Source: Pieris napi
Taxonomy: Eukaryota; Arthropoda; Insecta; Lepidoptera; Pieridae
DNA: 64,000 nt
Direction of reading: 5' to 3'
Assembly (NCBI RefSeq): GCF_905475465.1
Contig: NC_062246.1
Location: 1,266,001 to 1,330,000, forward strand
A program made the translations under genes and the position numbers. The stretch's first letter is position 1. Each line of letters begins with the position of its first letter. Of the stretch, positions 32,660 through 43,412 are shown piece after piece. The notes below the pieces were generated by a model. The model ran no database searches, had not been told where the DNA came from, and worked only from the letters and a program-made list of their open reading frames with translations.

Positions 32660-32955
32660 ATGGTTCAAGTTCATAGGCGTTAATTAAAGATATTAAGTTG
32701 GCATCTGGTAATACCGGTGAACCCAGAGCCAGTAATTTAGTCGCTAAACGAATAAGTATCGCAATACAGCAAGGAAATGCCAGCATTAAAGGTACACTTC
32801 CACAGGAAGAGAAAAGACTTGGAGCGAGGTGAAATACGAGGCTCAAGACCGAACGTGATGGTGACTCACTGTTGACGCCTTCTGCCCCATCTTGGGGTTA
32901 TAGGGCATTAAGAAAGCCACGGGAACCAAACTCTTTTAATTTGTTTTAATTTTCT
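32660..32955 (+). repeat. Repeat family R, copy interrupted by an RTE fragment
   Basis: Both halves align to the other R copies: TTAATTAAAGATATTAAGTT ... GGTACACTTCCACAG and ...GAACCAAACTCTTTTAATTT. They are separated by a 109-bp foreign insert (32808-32916). The 62-codon minus ORF here is a shadow. Confidence 0.7.
32808..32916 (+). mobile_element. 5'-truncated RTE-like LINE fragment inserted in repeat R
   Basis: The insert contains KTWSEVKYEAQDRT in frame, then CTGCCCCATCTTGGGGTTAT and AGGGCATTAAGAAAG as its 3' end. It is flanked by CCACAGGA (32800-32807) and CCACGGGA (32917-32924), an 8-bp target duplication with one mismatch. The same LINE tail lies on the minus strand at 30943. Confidence 0.75.
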
Positions 32956-33532
32956 TTTCATCAATTTATAATTATTATTATTACTATGAAGTTTAAGACT
33001 ATTTATTGATTTTTTGGTTATGACGTTCATAAGTGTACATTAAGTGTATATGAATAATAGATATCGATTTTATTTTCCTACTTAACCCCTTCTTGGACTA
33101 TGAATTATTACTATTATTAACTATAATTTTAATACTCAACCAATGCGTTCAACTGAACTACGATACCTGTGAATGTTATTATTCGTTATCTTTAAATTTG
33201 CAATATTTTCTAAGGGGAAGAGCAGAGATAACAGAGATCACAGACCCCAAACGATGTCATATCACGCGTCATCCACTCTCATTACATCATACGCGCTAGT
33301 TATGGACGCTTTTGATCTAACTCTTGTTGTCCGAGAAACATAAATACGTTATCTGTTATACGTATAGAAAAAAATTAAATACACCAAGTGCCCAACAATG
33401 GGGAAAACTCGTATTACAACCGTTTTCGGACTCAGGTGTCTCTAACTCTTTTATTTCTACTTTACTCCGTTCTACCTTGGACTCATGCTACCCATAGAGC
33501 TCCATTGGAGCAGAAATCCCGTTGTTGCTCGT

Positions 33533-33709
33533 TATTGTAAACCTATTTTAAAAGAGTAAGTGTGGAGTTTCTTGCCCATTCTTCTCCACACGAAACTACC
33601 TTTTGGAAGGGGCAACTAGAATCATCTTTATATTTTTTCTTTATACGTTCAAAAGTGCCATTTTAGATGGTCTAATTGAAATAAACGATTTGACTTTGAC
33701 TTTGACTTT
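33533..33709 (+). repeat. LINE-tail family C with GACTTT-repeat end
   Basis: Contains AGTGTGGAGTTTCTTGCCCA, TTTTGGAAGGGGCAACTAGA and ATTTTAGATGGTCTAATTGA, ending TTTGACTTTGACTTTGACTT. Partner of 23881-24051. Confidence 0.65.
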
Positions 33710-33889
33710 CCAGTTAGGGTTACACCTGAAGGGATTCCTAGAGGTGTTAGGTTCTTAGTTCCACCCAGGTATTAAAATGTCCTGACTTATCAAATCAATC
33801 GCTACACTAGCTGGTATAATCTTTTAGTTTCAAAATAACAAAAACTCGTCTCTGCACTTTTTAATATATTGGAAATAAATATTTAGTAG

Positions 33890-34141
33890 TGTTGGCCTAG
33901 TGGCTTCAGCGGGCGACTCTCATCCCTGAGGTCGTAGGTTCGATCCCCGGCTGTGCACCAGCGGACTTTCTTTCTAAAATTCGCTCGAACGGTGAAGGAA
34001 AACATCGTGAGGAAACCGACATGTCGTAGGCACAGGAGGCTGAACAGCTACTTGCCTATTAGATTGAAAAATGATCATGAAACAGATTCAGAAATCTGAG
34101 GACCAGACCAAAAGAGGCTGTAGCGCCACTGATTTTTTTTT
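33890..34141 (+). mobile_element. SINE S1, near full length
   Basis: GTTGGCCTAGTGGCTTCAGC head, B box GGTTCGATCCCCGGCTG, and an end GGCTGTAGCGCCACTGATTT with a T8 run. A short deletion removes the ATGTGCGCAT region. Confidence 0.85.
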
Positions 34142-34746
34142 AAATAAATATAGTCTATAGTGCTCGGGAATTATGTACCTAATTCTCTAAAAGAATTTTC
34201 GCAATCAAAATGTTCAAATCCTCTTTTTATATCTCTGCTAAGTTTACAGTAACGTCTGGCATCCTGGCCGATAGCCGATATAGACATTAAAGAACCGTTA
34301 TATAAATCTATTTTATATTACAGAGAATAAATAAAATCCGAATAATTATTCCGAAAATACAAGTTAAATAAATACATTTTCATCACGAGCCGTGTTTATT
34401 TTCCTTATCTCTTAACCTTCAAAAGATTATTATAAGTGCTGGCGTATTTAGTATTACTGTGAATTATTACTTACTAATACTTTATCCAGAATTATACCAA
34501 TATATAATGAACCGATCAGCGTTTTATGTGGTAAAACTAAACATACATACTTTCATTATTTTTTCAATTAATTGTTTGACTTGCTTGATATCGAACGTTC
34601 TATGGATCGGCAAAAGAATTAAAATTGGCATTGTAATATTACGAAAAAAGTAAAAGCAAGATAATTATAGAAACAAACATAAAAACTCTTATTAGATAAT
34701 TTCAATAATTACGGACAGAAATAAAATAAAAATATCTAAAACTCAC
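34142..34746. other. Stretch without recognised gene
   Basis: AT-rich. The 64-codon plus ORF at 34459-34653 has no recognisable features. Confidence 0.3.
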
Positions 34747-35340
34747 CAAATCCCAATAAATCCAATTTCCAAATTTCAAACCGAGCACACAACTCTTACA
34801 GTTTACACACACGATTTGCAAGCGTCAAAAAGTCCATAAATACACGAAAACAAAACACCAGACTATCTTATTTTTACATTTGCCTACAATAACAACATAT
34901 TACGGTGTATTTTCCTTCTAATTCGCTTTAAATCGAGTCATTGCGAATTCCTTAGTCACTCCCGTCAAACAAACGGAAAACATCACATGGAATCACGGAA
35001 TTTTCTGATTTAAACATGAGAGACGTATTCCCTCCCCGACGCTCTGACGTTCACTGAAAAGCAGAAAATTGAAGCTGAACGGACCCTATCATTTCAACAA
35101 ATCTATACAGACTATAAGAGAAAGTACACGTTAGTCTGTCCCTTTTCCCCACACCCTTTTGCGTTAACACCGTCTCGCTCTACGTTATCCTGGCCATTAA
35201 CAAAACCAGAAAAAAATAAAAAGGATCAAATTACGCTTCCATAAAGTGAAATAGAGCCATGATTTTCAATTTGACGTGACGTTATAGTGACATACATTTT
35301 GGCGGGAATATAGAAGTCTCAGCAAAGTCAGGTATTCGTT
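34747..35340 (-). promoter_or_regulatory. Possible minus-strand promoter and 5' non-coding exon
   Basis: A minus-strand GTGAGT donor follows GGATTTG at 34747. Upstream on that strand (34970-35300) the sequence is free of the repeats that fill most of the window and holds a TTTTGGCGGGAA word (35297-35308) and a CGTCACGTCA-like element near 35270-35285. Because DGK (minus) needs 5' UTR exons to the right of 9378, this is a candidate first exon. No transcript evidence exists in the sequence, so this is inference. Confidence 0.25.
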
Positions 35341-35853
35341 ATATTTACTTATTTTTTGGGGACTATATATTTTATTAGCACAGTCGTAAGACACATTTGC
35401 ATACTATAGGTAGGGTAGTAGTTAAATAGTAGGTAGGTAGTAGTTAATTTCTTGTAATGGTAATTGCAATCATATACCTATAGTTAAAGTATTTGTCTTT
35501 ATTAAAGGGTTTAAGTAACGTTAAACCAAAATAAACTCAAACCGACTCTGAGTACAGCGGTAACTAAATATTTATTTCGCGTTAGATTTACGAAAAGATA
35601 CAAAGAAATAAAAGTCGTGTAACGACTACCAAATTCAGATACTGCCTTTGGAATATATTAAGTTTCATTTCCTAAACGAAGTCAAATGGTAAATATGAGG
35701 TGCATATAATATGAGGTGACTTGTAGTTTTATAGACCTACATTAGTTGCATTCCATTTAAAAAATGTTCGTGTTAACAAAAAGCTATTAACTAACGTTTT
35801 ATTTATTTTACAGCTCACGTCAAATGTCTTTGGATACAGATTTCTCCAAGTAG
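35341..35853. other. Stretch without recognised gene
   Basis: AT-rich flank of the first LINE. No feature seen apart from the target-site sequence at 35854-35865. Confidence 0.3.
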
Positions 35854-36096
35854 TCATTAAGTATATTTTATTTATTTATTTTTTAATAGCCTCACGCAGA
35901 GCGTATTGCCACAGACAAAGGTAAGGAAAACGGAATAGTAAAGAAAAATAATTTTACACCGAATGAACATTACATCGATAAAGGATAGGATCAGCAGGAT
36001 ATAAAACTATCTCTAATACAAAATACTACATTATGGAAAGGAACAGTAATTAATAAAATATATATCATACAAAATACGATTTGTATACATATGTAT

Positions 36097-39000
36097 TTAT
36101 AATTTTATATTATTTACAGTAAGAAATAAACATAACTTTTTATATATATTATTATTTAAAGATGAAAGCAGAACAGGAACAGATGTAGGTAACGGGATAC
36201 TAGAAGAAGGATGAGAATGATCGAATAACATGGAGTGGTTATACCGGGGACAGGACAGAATGATATGGTTTAAATCACCAATATTCAGCCCACACTCACA
36301 CATTTCACTATCAATAATATGAAATCTGGAAAGGTGGGCTGGGGTACACACATGGCCCAATCTCATACGAATGAGAGACGATGTTTCCTTTTTATTAAAT
36401 TTCATTTTAAAAAACCATGGCTTTAGTGGTATTGTGGGCTGTATACATGAAAAATATTTACCCTTAATTAAACTGGTCTGAATCCAAAGGTCAGTCCAAG
36501 ATTGTCGAAGAAAAGAAGCAGGAAGTGAGGCCAAATCATGATAATAATTTTTATACGAGTTAGAATCGCCATCCTTAACAGCTTCATTTGCTAGTTGGTC
36601 TGCTATGTCGTTACCAAAAATACCAGAATGTCCAGGTATCCAACCAAATGACACAGACAACCCCAATTGCTCACATTCATACAACAAACTCCTAATCTCA
36701 ATAATGATAGGAAAAATTAATTTGTTTTTTAATGGATATTTTTGGAGAGCTTGAAGAGCACTAAGTGAATCTGTGAATATGATGGATTTCTTAAGTTTCT
36801 TACTCAAAACTAATTTTAAAGCTTTAAATATACCGTAACACTCCCCTGTGAAGATTGAGGACTCTGGAGGAAACTTTATTTTTATTGTAGTTTTACTTTG
36901 TAAGTGAAATACTCCTATGCCTACATTACCAGACGAACCGTGTTTAGAGGCATCTGTAAATATGTAATTGTACTCATGGCAGTGTTGTTCACAGAAATAA
37001 TTAAAAGTAATCCTTGCGTGGGAATCGCCCTTGTTTATACCAATATTGAATCTAATGTCTGGAGAAATAATTAGAGATTCAAAGTTGGTTCCAAATAAAG
37101 GGTAAGTTGGTAAGGTATGAGTTGGAGCTTGAATATTGATAAATTTATTGAAGCTGACGATGAGACAAGGTGAAGATTTATTTGACCAGTACTTGGAAGA
37201 TGTCAACAATTGAGATAGTTCTTGAAGCTTAGAACGGAGAGGATGGTTGGCATATTGAAGGGAGCGAAATATGAATTTATCAGATAAATATTGTCGTCTA
37301 AGATGTAATGGGGCTTCAACACATTCTACTTGTAAAGCATTAATTGGACTAGTTTTCATAGCTCCTGTGATTAATCTTAATGCCTTAGACTGTATATTAT
37401 CTAATTTTTTTAAACGGGTTGCATTTCCAGGAGATAATAAAAATGTACCATAGTCTAAAATACTTCGGATTAAAGCATTGTACATGAGTTTCATACAAAA
37501 GGGATGGGCACCCCACCATACACCGGATAAACATCTAAGAATGTTCAGGTTTCGCTCACACCTATTAAAAATGTAGTCACAATGATTTACACCAGAGAGC
37601 TTAGAATCTAAAAACACACCAAGGAACTTCACAGATTTTTTAACAGGGATAATATTATTATCAAAATACACGTTGATTGGAGGAGGGAGACGCATTCTAG
37701 AAAAAAGCATGGCAACACTTTTAGTGGGGGATATTTCAAGGCCATTAGTATCAAGCCAAGTTTTTAATAAATTAAGAGAATGAGACAGTAATGAGCAAGC
37801 AATGGCCGGTGATTGATGAATGGAATAAATTAAAAGGTCATCAGCATACTGGAGAATACAAATCCGATTACCCAAAGAAGCTTTCAAATCATGGGTATAA
37901 ATATTATATAAGATGGGACTTAAGACTGATCCTTGAGGAAGACCTCTCCATAAGGTTCTGGTTACAACAGTAGAGTCTTGTGAAATTAGAGTGATGTGTC
38001 TTTCGTATAAGGTATTTATGATAAAATTTGATAACATTACAGGTACATTCAAATACTGTAGCTTTTTATGAAGAACTGACAACACTACATTGTCATAAGC
38101 GGATTGTACGTCTAAAAATGTGGCAACAACAGAATCGTTCCTTGAAAATGCTAAAAAAATGTCAGTTATAAAGATGGCAATACTGTCCATCGTACTCTTC
38201 CCTCGACGGAAACCAAATTGACTGTCACAAAGTAATTTATTGCTTTCTACAAACCATTCAAGACGAGTTTTCACTAAATGTTCACAGAGTTTTATCAAGA
38301 CCGAGGATAATGCAATAGGACGATATGAATTTGCGTTAGAGGGATTTTTATTAGATTTCAGAATTGGTATAATGATCTGGTTTTTCCAGCGTGGAGGGAT
38401 AGAACCGGTTAACATAAGTGTATTTATCAATTTCAGGAAATATTCAAGAGTTTGGTCACCTAAATGAGAGATGAAGGAATATGGGATTCCATCGTCACCA
38501 GGAGCAGAGTCTATAACTGAAGATAGTATTCCTTTAATTTCATACATAGAAAATGGACTATTGAGACCAGAGGGGTTCAATGGCATCAGAGGCATAATTA
38601 TTGTTTCAGGAACTGTAGTAGGAGCAAGTCTGTCGAGGAATTGATTTGTTAATGAATCGGGGAGAGAACCAGAAGTTTCAGTAAATGCACACCTGAATCT
38701 TCTAATATTACGCCATACCACAGAAGGACGGACATTAGGGGAGATGGAGAGACAAAAAGATTTCCAGCTATCTGCTTTTTTCTTTTTGAATAATAAACTA
38801 GTGGCCTTGAAAGAATCTGTAACCAGATCAAAATTTTCAGATGTACAATTCTCACAATATTGGAGCTCAACTTGTTTTCTTTTTTTAATTGCATCTGAAC
38901 ATTCTTGATCCCACCAAGGTGGAGATGGAATAAAGCCCAGAGCACCATTTTTTAGCGGAAAGGTTTTGTCTGCTACTTCTATAAATAATTTAGTTAATGC

Positions 39001-39831
39001 ATCAGCACAAATTGATTCTGAACCATGTGAGATATTAGGAAGGGAAGTCATCTTTTGTTCTATACTGGATTTAAAGGTATCCCAATCAGCATTATTAAGT
39101 CGATGTTTTAATCTAGGTGAATGTCTAAATGTAAAATTAATGTGAAAAGGAAATCTAAGAAGTAAAGGGAAGTGGTCACTACCATATGAAGAAGAAAGTG
39201 TAGACCATGAAATAGTGGAAGCTAAACTAGGAGTACAAATGCTTAAATCAGGGACACTTGAGCCTTCATTGGGAGAGGTCCGCCGGGTCACAGAACCATC
39301 ATTAAGAAAGCAAAGATTATGAGAGTTTAACAATTCCATCAATGAAACTCCGTATGTATTGGTTGTTGAACTGCCCCAAGAATTATGTTGACTGTTAAAG
39401 TCGCCTAATAAGATAAAAGGCTTAGGAAGAGTAGAAATGATAGAGTCAATTTCAACAAAGATAGAAGAACTAGGATGAGGAATATATATTGAAACATAGC
39501 AGATATTATTAACAATAGCAGCAATAATTGAAAAATCATTACTATGAGAAGGAATAGGAAAGTGAGAAAAAGGAAGATGATGTTTGACTAGTAAGGCAAC
39601 TCCGCCATACCCGTCAATACGATCCTCACGGAGACAGGCATAGCCTGAGTACCTACAAGGAGCACCTGGTTTTAACCAGGTTTCCTGTAGAGCGAAGATA
39701 AAAGGTTTATATTTATTTATAAGATAAATAATATCACTTTTCTTAGACGAAGCACTTCTACAGTTCCACTGTAGAGCTTTGGCTTGCTTGTCCATTATTA
39801 ATATAATTTGGTAAGCTAGCAATAGTGTCAA
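36097..39831 (-). CDS. LINE family 1 ORF2: endonuclease - reverse transcriptase - RNase H
   Basis: An open frame of 1244 codons. The biologically likely start is the Met at 39795 (MDKQAKALQWNCRS), which overlaps ORF1 by 38 nt; the same start position is conserved in family 2. Numbering from 39831: apurinic-type endonuclease ~19-230 with QETW (E50), GDFN (D144) and SDH (218-220). RT ~470-760 with SYRPIALSS, GFRRGKST, FLDVQSAYD, LPQGSVLSPIL and intact YADD (662-665). RNase H ~955-1085 with IFTD (D960), E997, D1021 and D1075. A C-terminal CxC...HxxxxC motif at 1178-1194. This is the protein that nicks the target and copies the element RNA. All catalytic residues that I can recognise are present. 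Confidence 0.92.
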   Translation of the reverse strand: MTLLLAYQIILIMDKQAKALQWNCRSASSKKSDIIYLINKYKPFIFALQETWLKPGAPCRYSGYACLREDRIDGYGGVALLVKHHLPFSHFPIPSHSNDFSIIAAIVNNICYVSIYIPHPSSSIFVEIDSIISTLPKPFILLGDFNSQHNSWGSSTTNTYGVSLMELLNSHNLCFLNDGSVTRRTSPNEGSSVPDLSICTPSLASTISWSTLSSSYGSDHFPLLLRFPFHINFTFRHSPRLKHRLNNADWDTFKSSIEQKMTSLPNISHGSESICADALTKLFIEVADKTFPLKNGALGFIPSPPWWDQECSDAIKKRKQVELQYCENCTSENFDLVTDSFKATSLLFKKKKADSWKSFCLSISPNVRPSVVWRNIRRFRCAFTETSGSLPDSLTNQFLDRLAPTTVPETIIMPLMPLNPSGLNSPFSMYEIKGILSSVIDSAPGDDGIPYSFISHLGDQTLEYFLKLINTLMLTGSIPPRWKNQIIIPILKSNKNPSNANSYRPIALSSVLIKLCEHLVKTRLEWFVESNKLLCDSQFGFRRGKSTMDSIAIFITDIFLAFSRNDSVVATFLDVQSAYDNVVLSVLHKKLQYLNVPVMLSNFIINTLYERHITLISQDSTVVTRTLWRGLPQGSVLSPILYNIYTHDLKASLGNRICILQYADDLLIYSIHQSPAIACSLLSHSLNLLKTWLDTNGLEISPTKSVAMLFSRMRLPPPINVYFDNNIIPVKKSVKFLGVFLDSKLSGVNHCDYIFNRCERNLNILRCLSGVWWGAHPFCMKLMYNALIRSILDYGTFLLSPGNATRLKKLDNIQSKALRLITGAMKTSPINALQVECVEAPLHLRRQYLSDKFIFRSLQYANHPLRSKLQELSQLLTSSKYWSNKSSPCLIVSFNKFINIQAPTHTLPTYPLFGTNFESLIISPDIRFNIGINKGDSHARITFNYFCEQHCHEYNYIFTDASKHGSSGNVGIGVFHLQSKTTIKIKFPPESSIFTGECYGIFKALKLVLSKKLKKSIIFTDSLSALQALQKYPLKNKLIFPIIIEIRSLLYECEQLGLSVSFGWIPGHSGIFGNDIADQLANEAVKDGDSNSYKNYYHDLASLPASFLRQSWTDLWIQTSLIKGKYFSCIQPTIPLKPWFFKMKFNKKETSSLIRMRLGHVCTPAHLSRFHIIDSEMCECGLNIGDLNHIILSCPRYNHSMLFDHSHPSSSIPLPTSVPVLLSSLNNNIYKKLCLFLTVNNIKL

Positions 39832-41338
39832 TTAAAGGAGCAGCGTTGGACGGTGAAAGAATATTAGACTGTGATAAAGTGTTAATGAGAATTTTTATTA
39901 GGTCTGCAATTGATTGTAATGTCAAATCATTATTGTTGTTTGTGTTGAATCCACAACCATTTCTGGGTGAGGGCATATCATAATCTTTAATTAATTGTTG
40001 TTGTGTATTTCTGTCATAACCTTTGGATAGTTTAGGAATAGATTTTGGTTTAAGAAAAAAAGTCTTTTTGTAAGAGTTACTCAAAGACTGTTTATGAGAC
40101 TGTTCAATTTGAGGAGTAGAAATTGTAGAAGCACCTACATTGGAAGAAGAAAGTAAAGCATCAGCATAAGATATTTTTGAGATAGGTGCATGAATTTTAG
40201 ATGCTTCAGCGTACGAAATACAGCTCTTGGCCATAGATTCTTTGATGGCTTTTTGGCGATCAAATTCTAAACATCTTTTACTTGTGGCAAAATGGGAACC
40301 TTGACATAAACAACAGTATGCATCTTCCTCTAGGATAGAGCACTGATCAGCCGCATGGTCTTGGCCACACTTGAAACACTTTGGTTTTGATCTACATAAT
40401 GATTTAACATGACCAAATCTGCAACAATTGTAGCACTGTATTGTGGGGAAAATGTAAAGATCAACTGGGAGGGAAGTGTAGCAAATAAAAATTCGCTTAG
40501 GTAGTATTTGTCCATCAAATGTAAGAACCACAGTTTCAGTAGGCTTAAACTCACTGCCATTACTAGTAATGATACGCCGTCTCATTCTTCTTATTTTTAA
40601 AATTGGACCGCATCCAACAGGTAAATTAATATTTTCCGTAACTTCTTCATCTGACCACTCAGCAGGTATGCCTCTTACAACACCCATACGGGTAACAGTA
40701 AATGTTGGGATAAAAACCTTATACTCGACTGATTGTAAAGCAGAGTTATTTAGGAAAGAATTTGCGTCCTGGTAATTATTAAAAGACAGAGACAGTCTAT
40801 TACGACCAATTCGTTTTAAGCTTCCGTTAACAATATTGTGTATAGAATTTCTTTTTAAGAAACGACCAAAAGCAATTGGGTGGACTGAAACGCTATCATT
40901 TGGAGTTTGCTGTACTCTTTGTATGTGAACAACATATGGTGCTGCATCACTTGGCTGGTATCTTAAACGTGCTACTGATTCTGGCTTTTTATATTCATTA
41001 GAGGAATTAAGTTGTGACGGGTTGGATTGTGACTCATTGAACAAGGGAGCAGTGCTAATTTGGGTATTGGTTAAAGGAATGCAATGACATTCGTTTGGTT
41101 TGATTTCCTTGCCCTCATGTTTCCGACTACGTCTCTTTTTATTACAGTGGGTGCAATGTTTATGCACAGTGGCTCTCCGTTTTCGAGCACCACTGCTAGA
41201 CTTTATAGATCCATCTGTTTCCATTCCAGACTCATCATTTGAAATTGTTACTATACAGCCCACCCCAGGGACTTCTCCGCCCCCAGGGTCATCAGGCGGC
41301 TCCATAAGGAGCAAAAGTATATTAAAATAACTTACCAA
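39758..41338 (-). CDS. LINE family 1 ORF1: RNA-binding Gag-like protein with three zinc knuckles
   Basis: 526 aa as opened; the Met at about 41305 (MEPPDDPGGGEVPG) is an equally plausible start. Order: acidic, Gly/Pro-rich N-terminus; a basic Cys cluster (CTHCNKKRRSRKH ... CHC, about residues 61-85); a Ser/Asn-rich linker; a folded region around 130-290 (YVVHIQRVQ, FLKRNSIHNIVNGSLKRIGR) that may be RRM-like; then three knuckles: CYNCCRFGHVKSLC (CX2CX4HX4C), CFKCGQDHAADQC and CCLCQGSHFATSKRC. The C-terminus ends NGQASQSSTVEL, overlapping the ORF2 start. It probably coats the element RNA. Confidence 0.88.
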   Translation of the reverse strand: MVSYFNILLLLMEPPDDPGGGEVPGVGCIVTISNDESGMETDGSIKSSSGARKRRATVHKHCTHCNKKRRSRKHEGKEIKPNECHCIPLTNTQISTAPLFNESQSNPSQLNSSNEYKKPESVARLRYQPSDAAPYVVHIQRVQQTPNDSVSVHPIAFGRFLKRNSIHNIVNGSLKRIGRNRLSLSFNNYQDANSFLNNSALQSVEYKVFIPTFTVTRMGVVRGIPAEWSDEEVTENINLPVGCGPILKIRRMRRRIITSNGSEFKPTETVVLTFDGQILPKRIFICYTSLPVDLYIFPTIQCYNCCRFGHVKSLCRSKPKCFKCGQDHAADQCSILEEDAYCCLCQGSHFATSKRCLEFDRQKAIKESMAKSCISYAEASKIHAPISKISYADALLSSSNVGASTISTPQIEQSHKQSLSNSYKKTFFLKPKSIPKLSKGYDRNTQQQLIKDYDMPSPRNGCGFNTNNNNDLTLQSIADLIKILINTLSQSNILSPSNAAPLIDTIASLPNYINNGQASQSSTVEL

Positions 41339-41506
41339 TAAATCTTCTCTTTAATACACTATTAAATAAAACTAAAAAATAACAAATATATACATTAACT
41401 ACACTAGACTACTGATCCAAACCCTAGAAATAAAATAAAATTTAATTAAATCGAAAAACGCGTCAGTCTACGATCGTATTTCCCGCGCTTCTAATCATTA
41501 AGTATA

Positions 41507-42174
41507 ATTAATAAAATAAAATAATGTTTGTCAGCAGTCTGTGACTTATGAACTTACGTCATAATTATTGTTTATTAATAACAAAATAAAATAGTCAGGC
41601 CATAAAACGTTTAAATTAAATTTGGAATGTTTTAAAGGATATTATGCAAAATCGTTTTCTCACAGCGTGTACGCTGTCTTACTAGTTGCTACGCATCATT
41701 TCAACAATAGAAATCAATTACGCAACACCTAATAGGGTTGTTATGAATGGACTACAGAAAATAAAAAATTGCTAGCATGTGATAATTTAAATAGCATAAT
41801 TCGCTATTTTTACAATTAAATCACATTCCATAAATAAAGTGAAAGACAAGTTAATTTTATTTTCAAGTCCCAACCATATGGTAGCGCACTTTATGGGTTA
41901 ATGACGCATAAAGACGCACGCAGGTTGCTTGGTCATTAACAGAATTTACGACTAGGGATGTCACCTGTTTTAAATATCGAAATTGAGCTTTCTTAAAACC
42001 GCTACTCTAACATAAACTTCAAATGTTTAACCTTACAGGAAGATCAAATTTATTAATTTTACAACTGAGCTTATATTATACACTGTTGTGTAATATATGA
42101 ATGTTTGTTTATTATAATGGCTGTGCTCTGCTATAATGGTTCGAGATCTGGGTTTATCGACGTATGCTTAAAAT
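41507..42174. other. Spacer between the two LINEs, left part
   Basis: AT-rich sequence just outside the family 1 target duplication. No gene or repeat is recognised. Confidence 0.3.
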
Positions 42175-42430
42175 ATCTCGGACAGACCGCAAACGACATA
42201 CAACCCTGCTGGACAGAATGCAGAAGAACTAAGAAGTGCTTATGATGGTTAAGAAAAGGAAATATTCATTTTGGACACGTTTTACGAGTAAAAAAATACG
42301 AGCTCATTCAACTAATCACACAAGGCAAAGTGTAGAAAGAGACCTAGCCGCAGACGCACGTCTTGGTTTAACCTTAGTTTAAGCTTAGATGATCGCCAAC
42401 CTTCGCAAAGAGATGGCACTATAAGAAAAA
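42175..42430 (+). pseudogene. LINE ORF2 C-terminal remnant
   Basis: Plus frames read FGHVLRVKKYELIQLITQGK and, after a shift, pieces of the RRRR.SWL type, then a MIANLRKEM-like end. This resembles the C-terminal part of a LINE polymerase (LGH..R...Y.L...I..GKI.G.R..GRR). Frameshifts and stops are present. It lies between the two intact elements and is unrelated to them. Confidence 0.5.
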
Positions 42431-42463
42431 GAAGTAGTCCGCTGTCACTGTCAACAAACTGGT

Positions 42464-42592
42464 CACTTATGAACGTCAAAAGATTTTTTTTTTAATTGAA
42501 TCTAAATTTACGTTTACTACCAGTTCGCAAGTCAAGAGCGTAGAGGAACTGTATATCCGCCACTCTCATTAATCGCCATTTGAGTTTGTTTG
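42464..42592 (-). repeat. LINE-tail family B (minus, partial)
   Basis: TCACTTATGAACGTCAAAAG, TACCAGTTCGCAAGTCAAGA and GCGTAGAGG resemble the 4605-4922 copy. Confidence 0.5.
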
Positions 42593-43296
42593 TTTGTTTG
42601 AGTTGTTTTGAGTCATACAAATTGTTTGAACTGAAAATCAATCCCAAGGATTAGGAACATTAAATAATCATTAAAATGTATATTAATGTATTTATTAGCT
42701 TCATTGATTAATTTACGTTTACCAAGAAATTGAATTTAATCAGTGACCATTTTATAATTTCGCTTGGGAGTTTGTTCTAAAAACTAATACAATTTCTGTA
42801 CAGGGAGTGGTTTATCTTCTGGAGCCTGACAGTCTCGCTAACGTCAAAAACTTATTAGATTTTGAGATTATGCGCTAAGTCTCAACTGTAAAGTTTCTCT
42901 CTACACCTTAACTGTTCGTAAAAGCGATATAACGTCATAGTACCCTCGAGAAGTCAAGACGAGGGAACACGAGAGTAGTATTATATTTGTAACTTCGACA
43001 GCCCTATTTACGACACCATTGTATTAGGGATTTTTATTAGGATGTAGGCTTAATAAAACGTTTTATACTTGCGTTTTCCCGGTGGACGCGTAAATTTCTC
43101 GACTGAGATTCTTTATCATCAGCCCGTTAAAGTCAGGACAACGGTTTTCTTAATGCTTGCGTATATTTGCAGGAATAAATAGCATTGATAAATGAAAATT
43201 TCATTGAGTTCTGCAGCCGTCATATATTGTTTAATTAATAGTCCTATTTAAATTTGTTCTTGGATATTTGCTAAATTCTAATGGTATTATATCACT
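42593..43296. other. Stretch without recognised gene
   Basis: A TTTG-rich microsatellite-like patch occurs at 42585-42625. Otherwise featureless. Confidence 0.3.
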
Positions 43297-43412
43297 CCAT
43301 CAAAGGCCGGCAACGTAATTGCGAGCCTTCTGGCAATGTGAGTGTCCATGCGCGGCGGTATCACTTAACATCAGGTGAGCCTTCTACCCGTTTGCCTCCT
43401 ATTACATCAAAA
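43297..43412 (+). repeat. CR1-like LINE 3' tail
   Basis: CAAAGGCCGGCAACGTAATT, GTGAGTGTCCATGCGCGGCG and CACTTAACATCAGGTGAGCC, ending TTGCCTCCTATTACATCAAA. Same tail as 7530-7640. Confidence 0.7.

Larger units (their letters stand above)
35866..41494 (-). mobile_element. Full-length two-ORF non-LTR retrotransposon, family 1
   Basis: A 5.63-kb element on the minus strand, bounded by the 12-bp direct repeat TCATTAAGTATA at 35854-35865 and 41495-41506. Its 5' UTR begins GAAGCGCGGGAAA-like at the 41494 side, then ORF1 (41338-39758), ORF2 (ORF1-overlapping, to 36097) and a ~230-bp 3' UTR. The 3' tail is made of AATAAA-type units (T/A-rich 35866-35885). Both ORFs are uninterrupted. Endonuclease, RT and RNase H together with a zinc-knuckle ORF1 place it in the RNase H-bearing I-like group of LINEs; the exact clade would need a tree. 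Confidence 0.9.
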
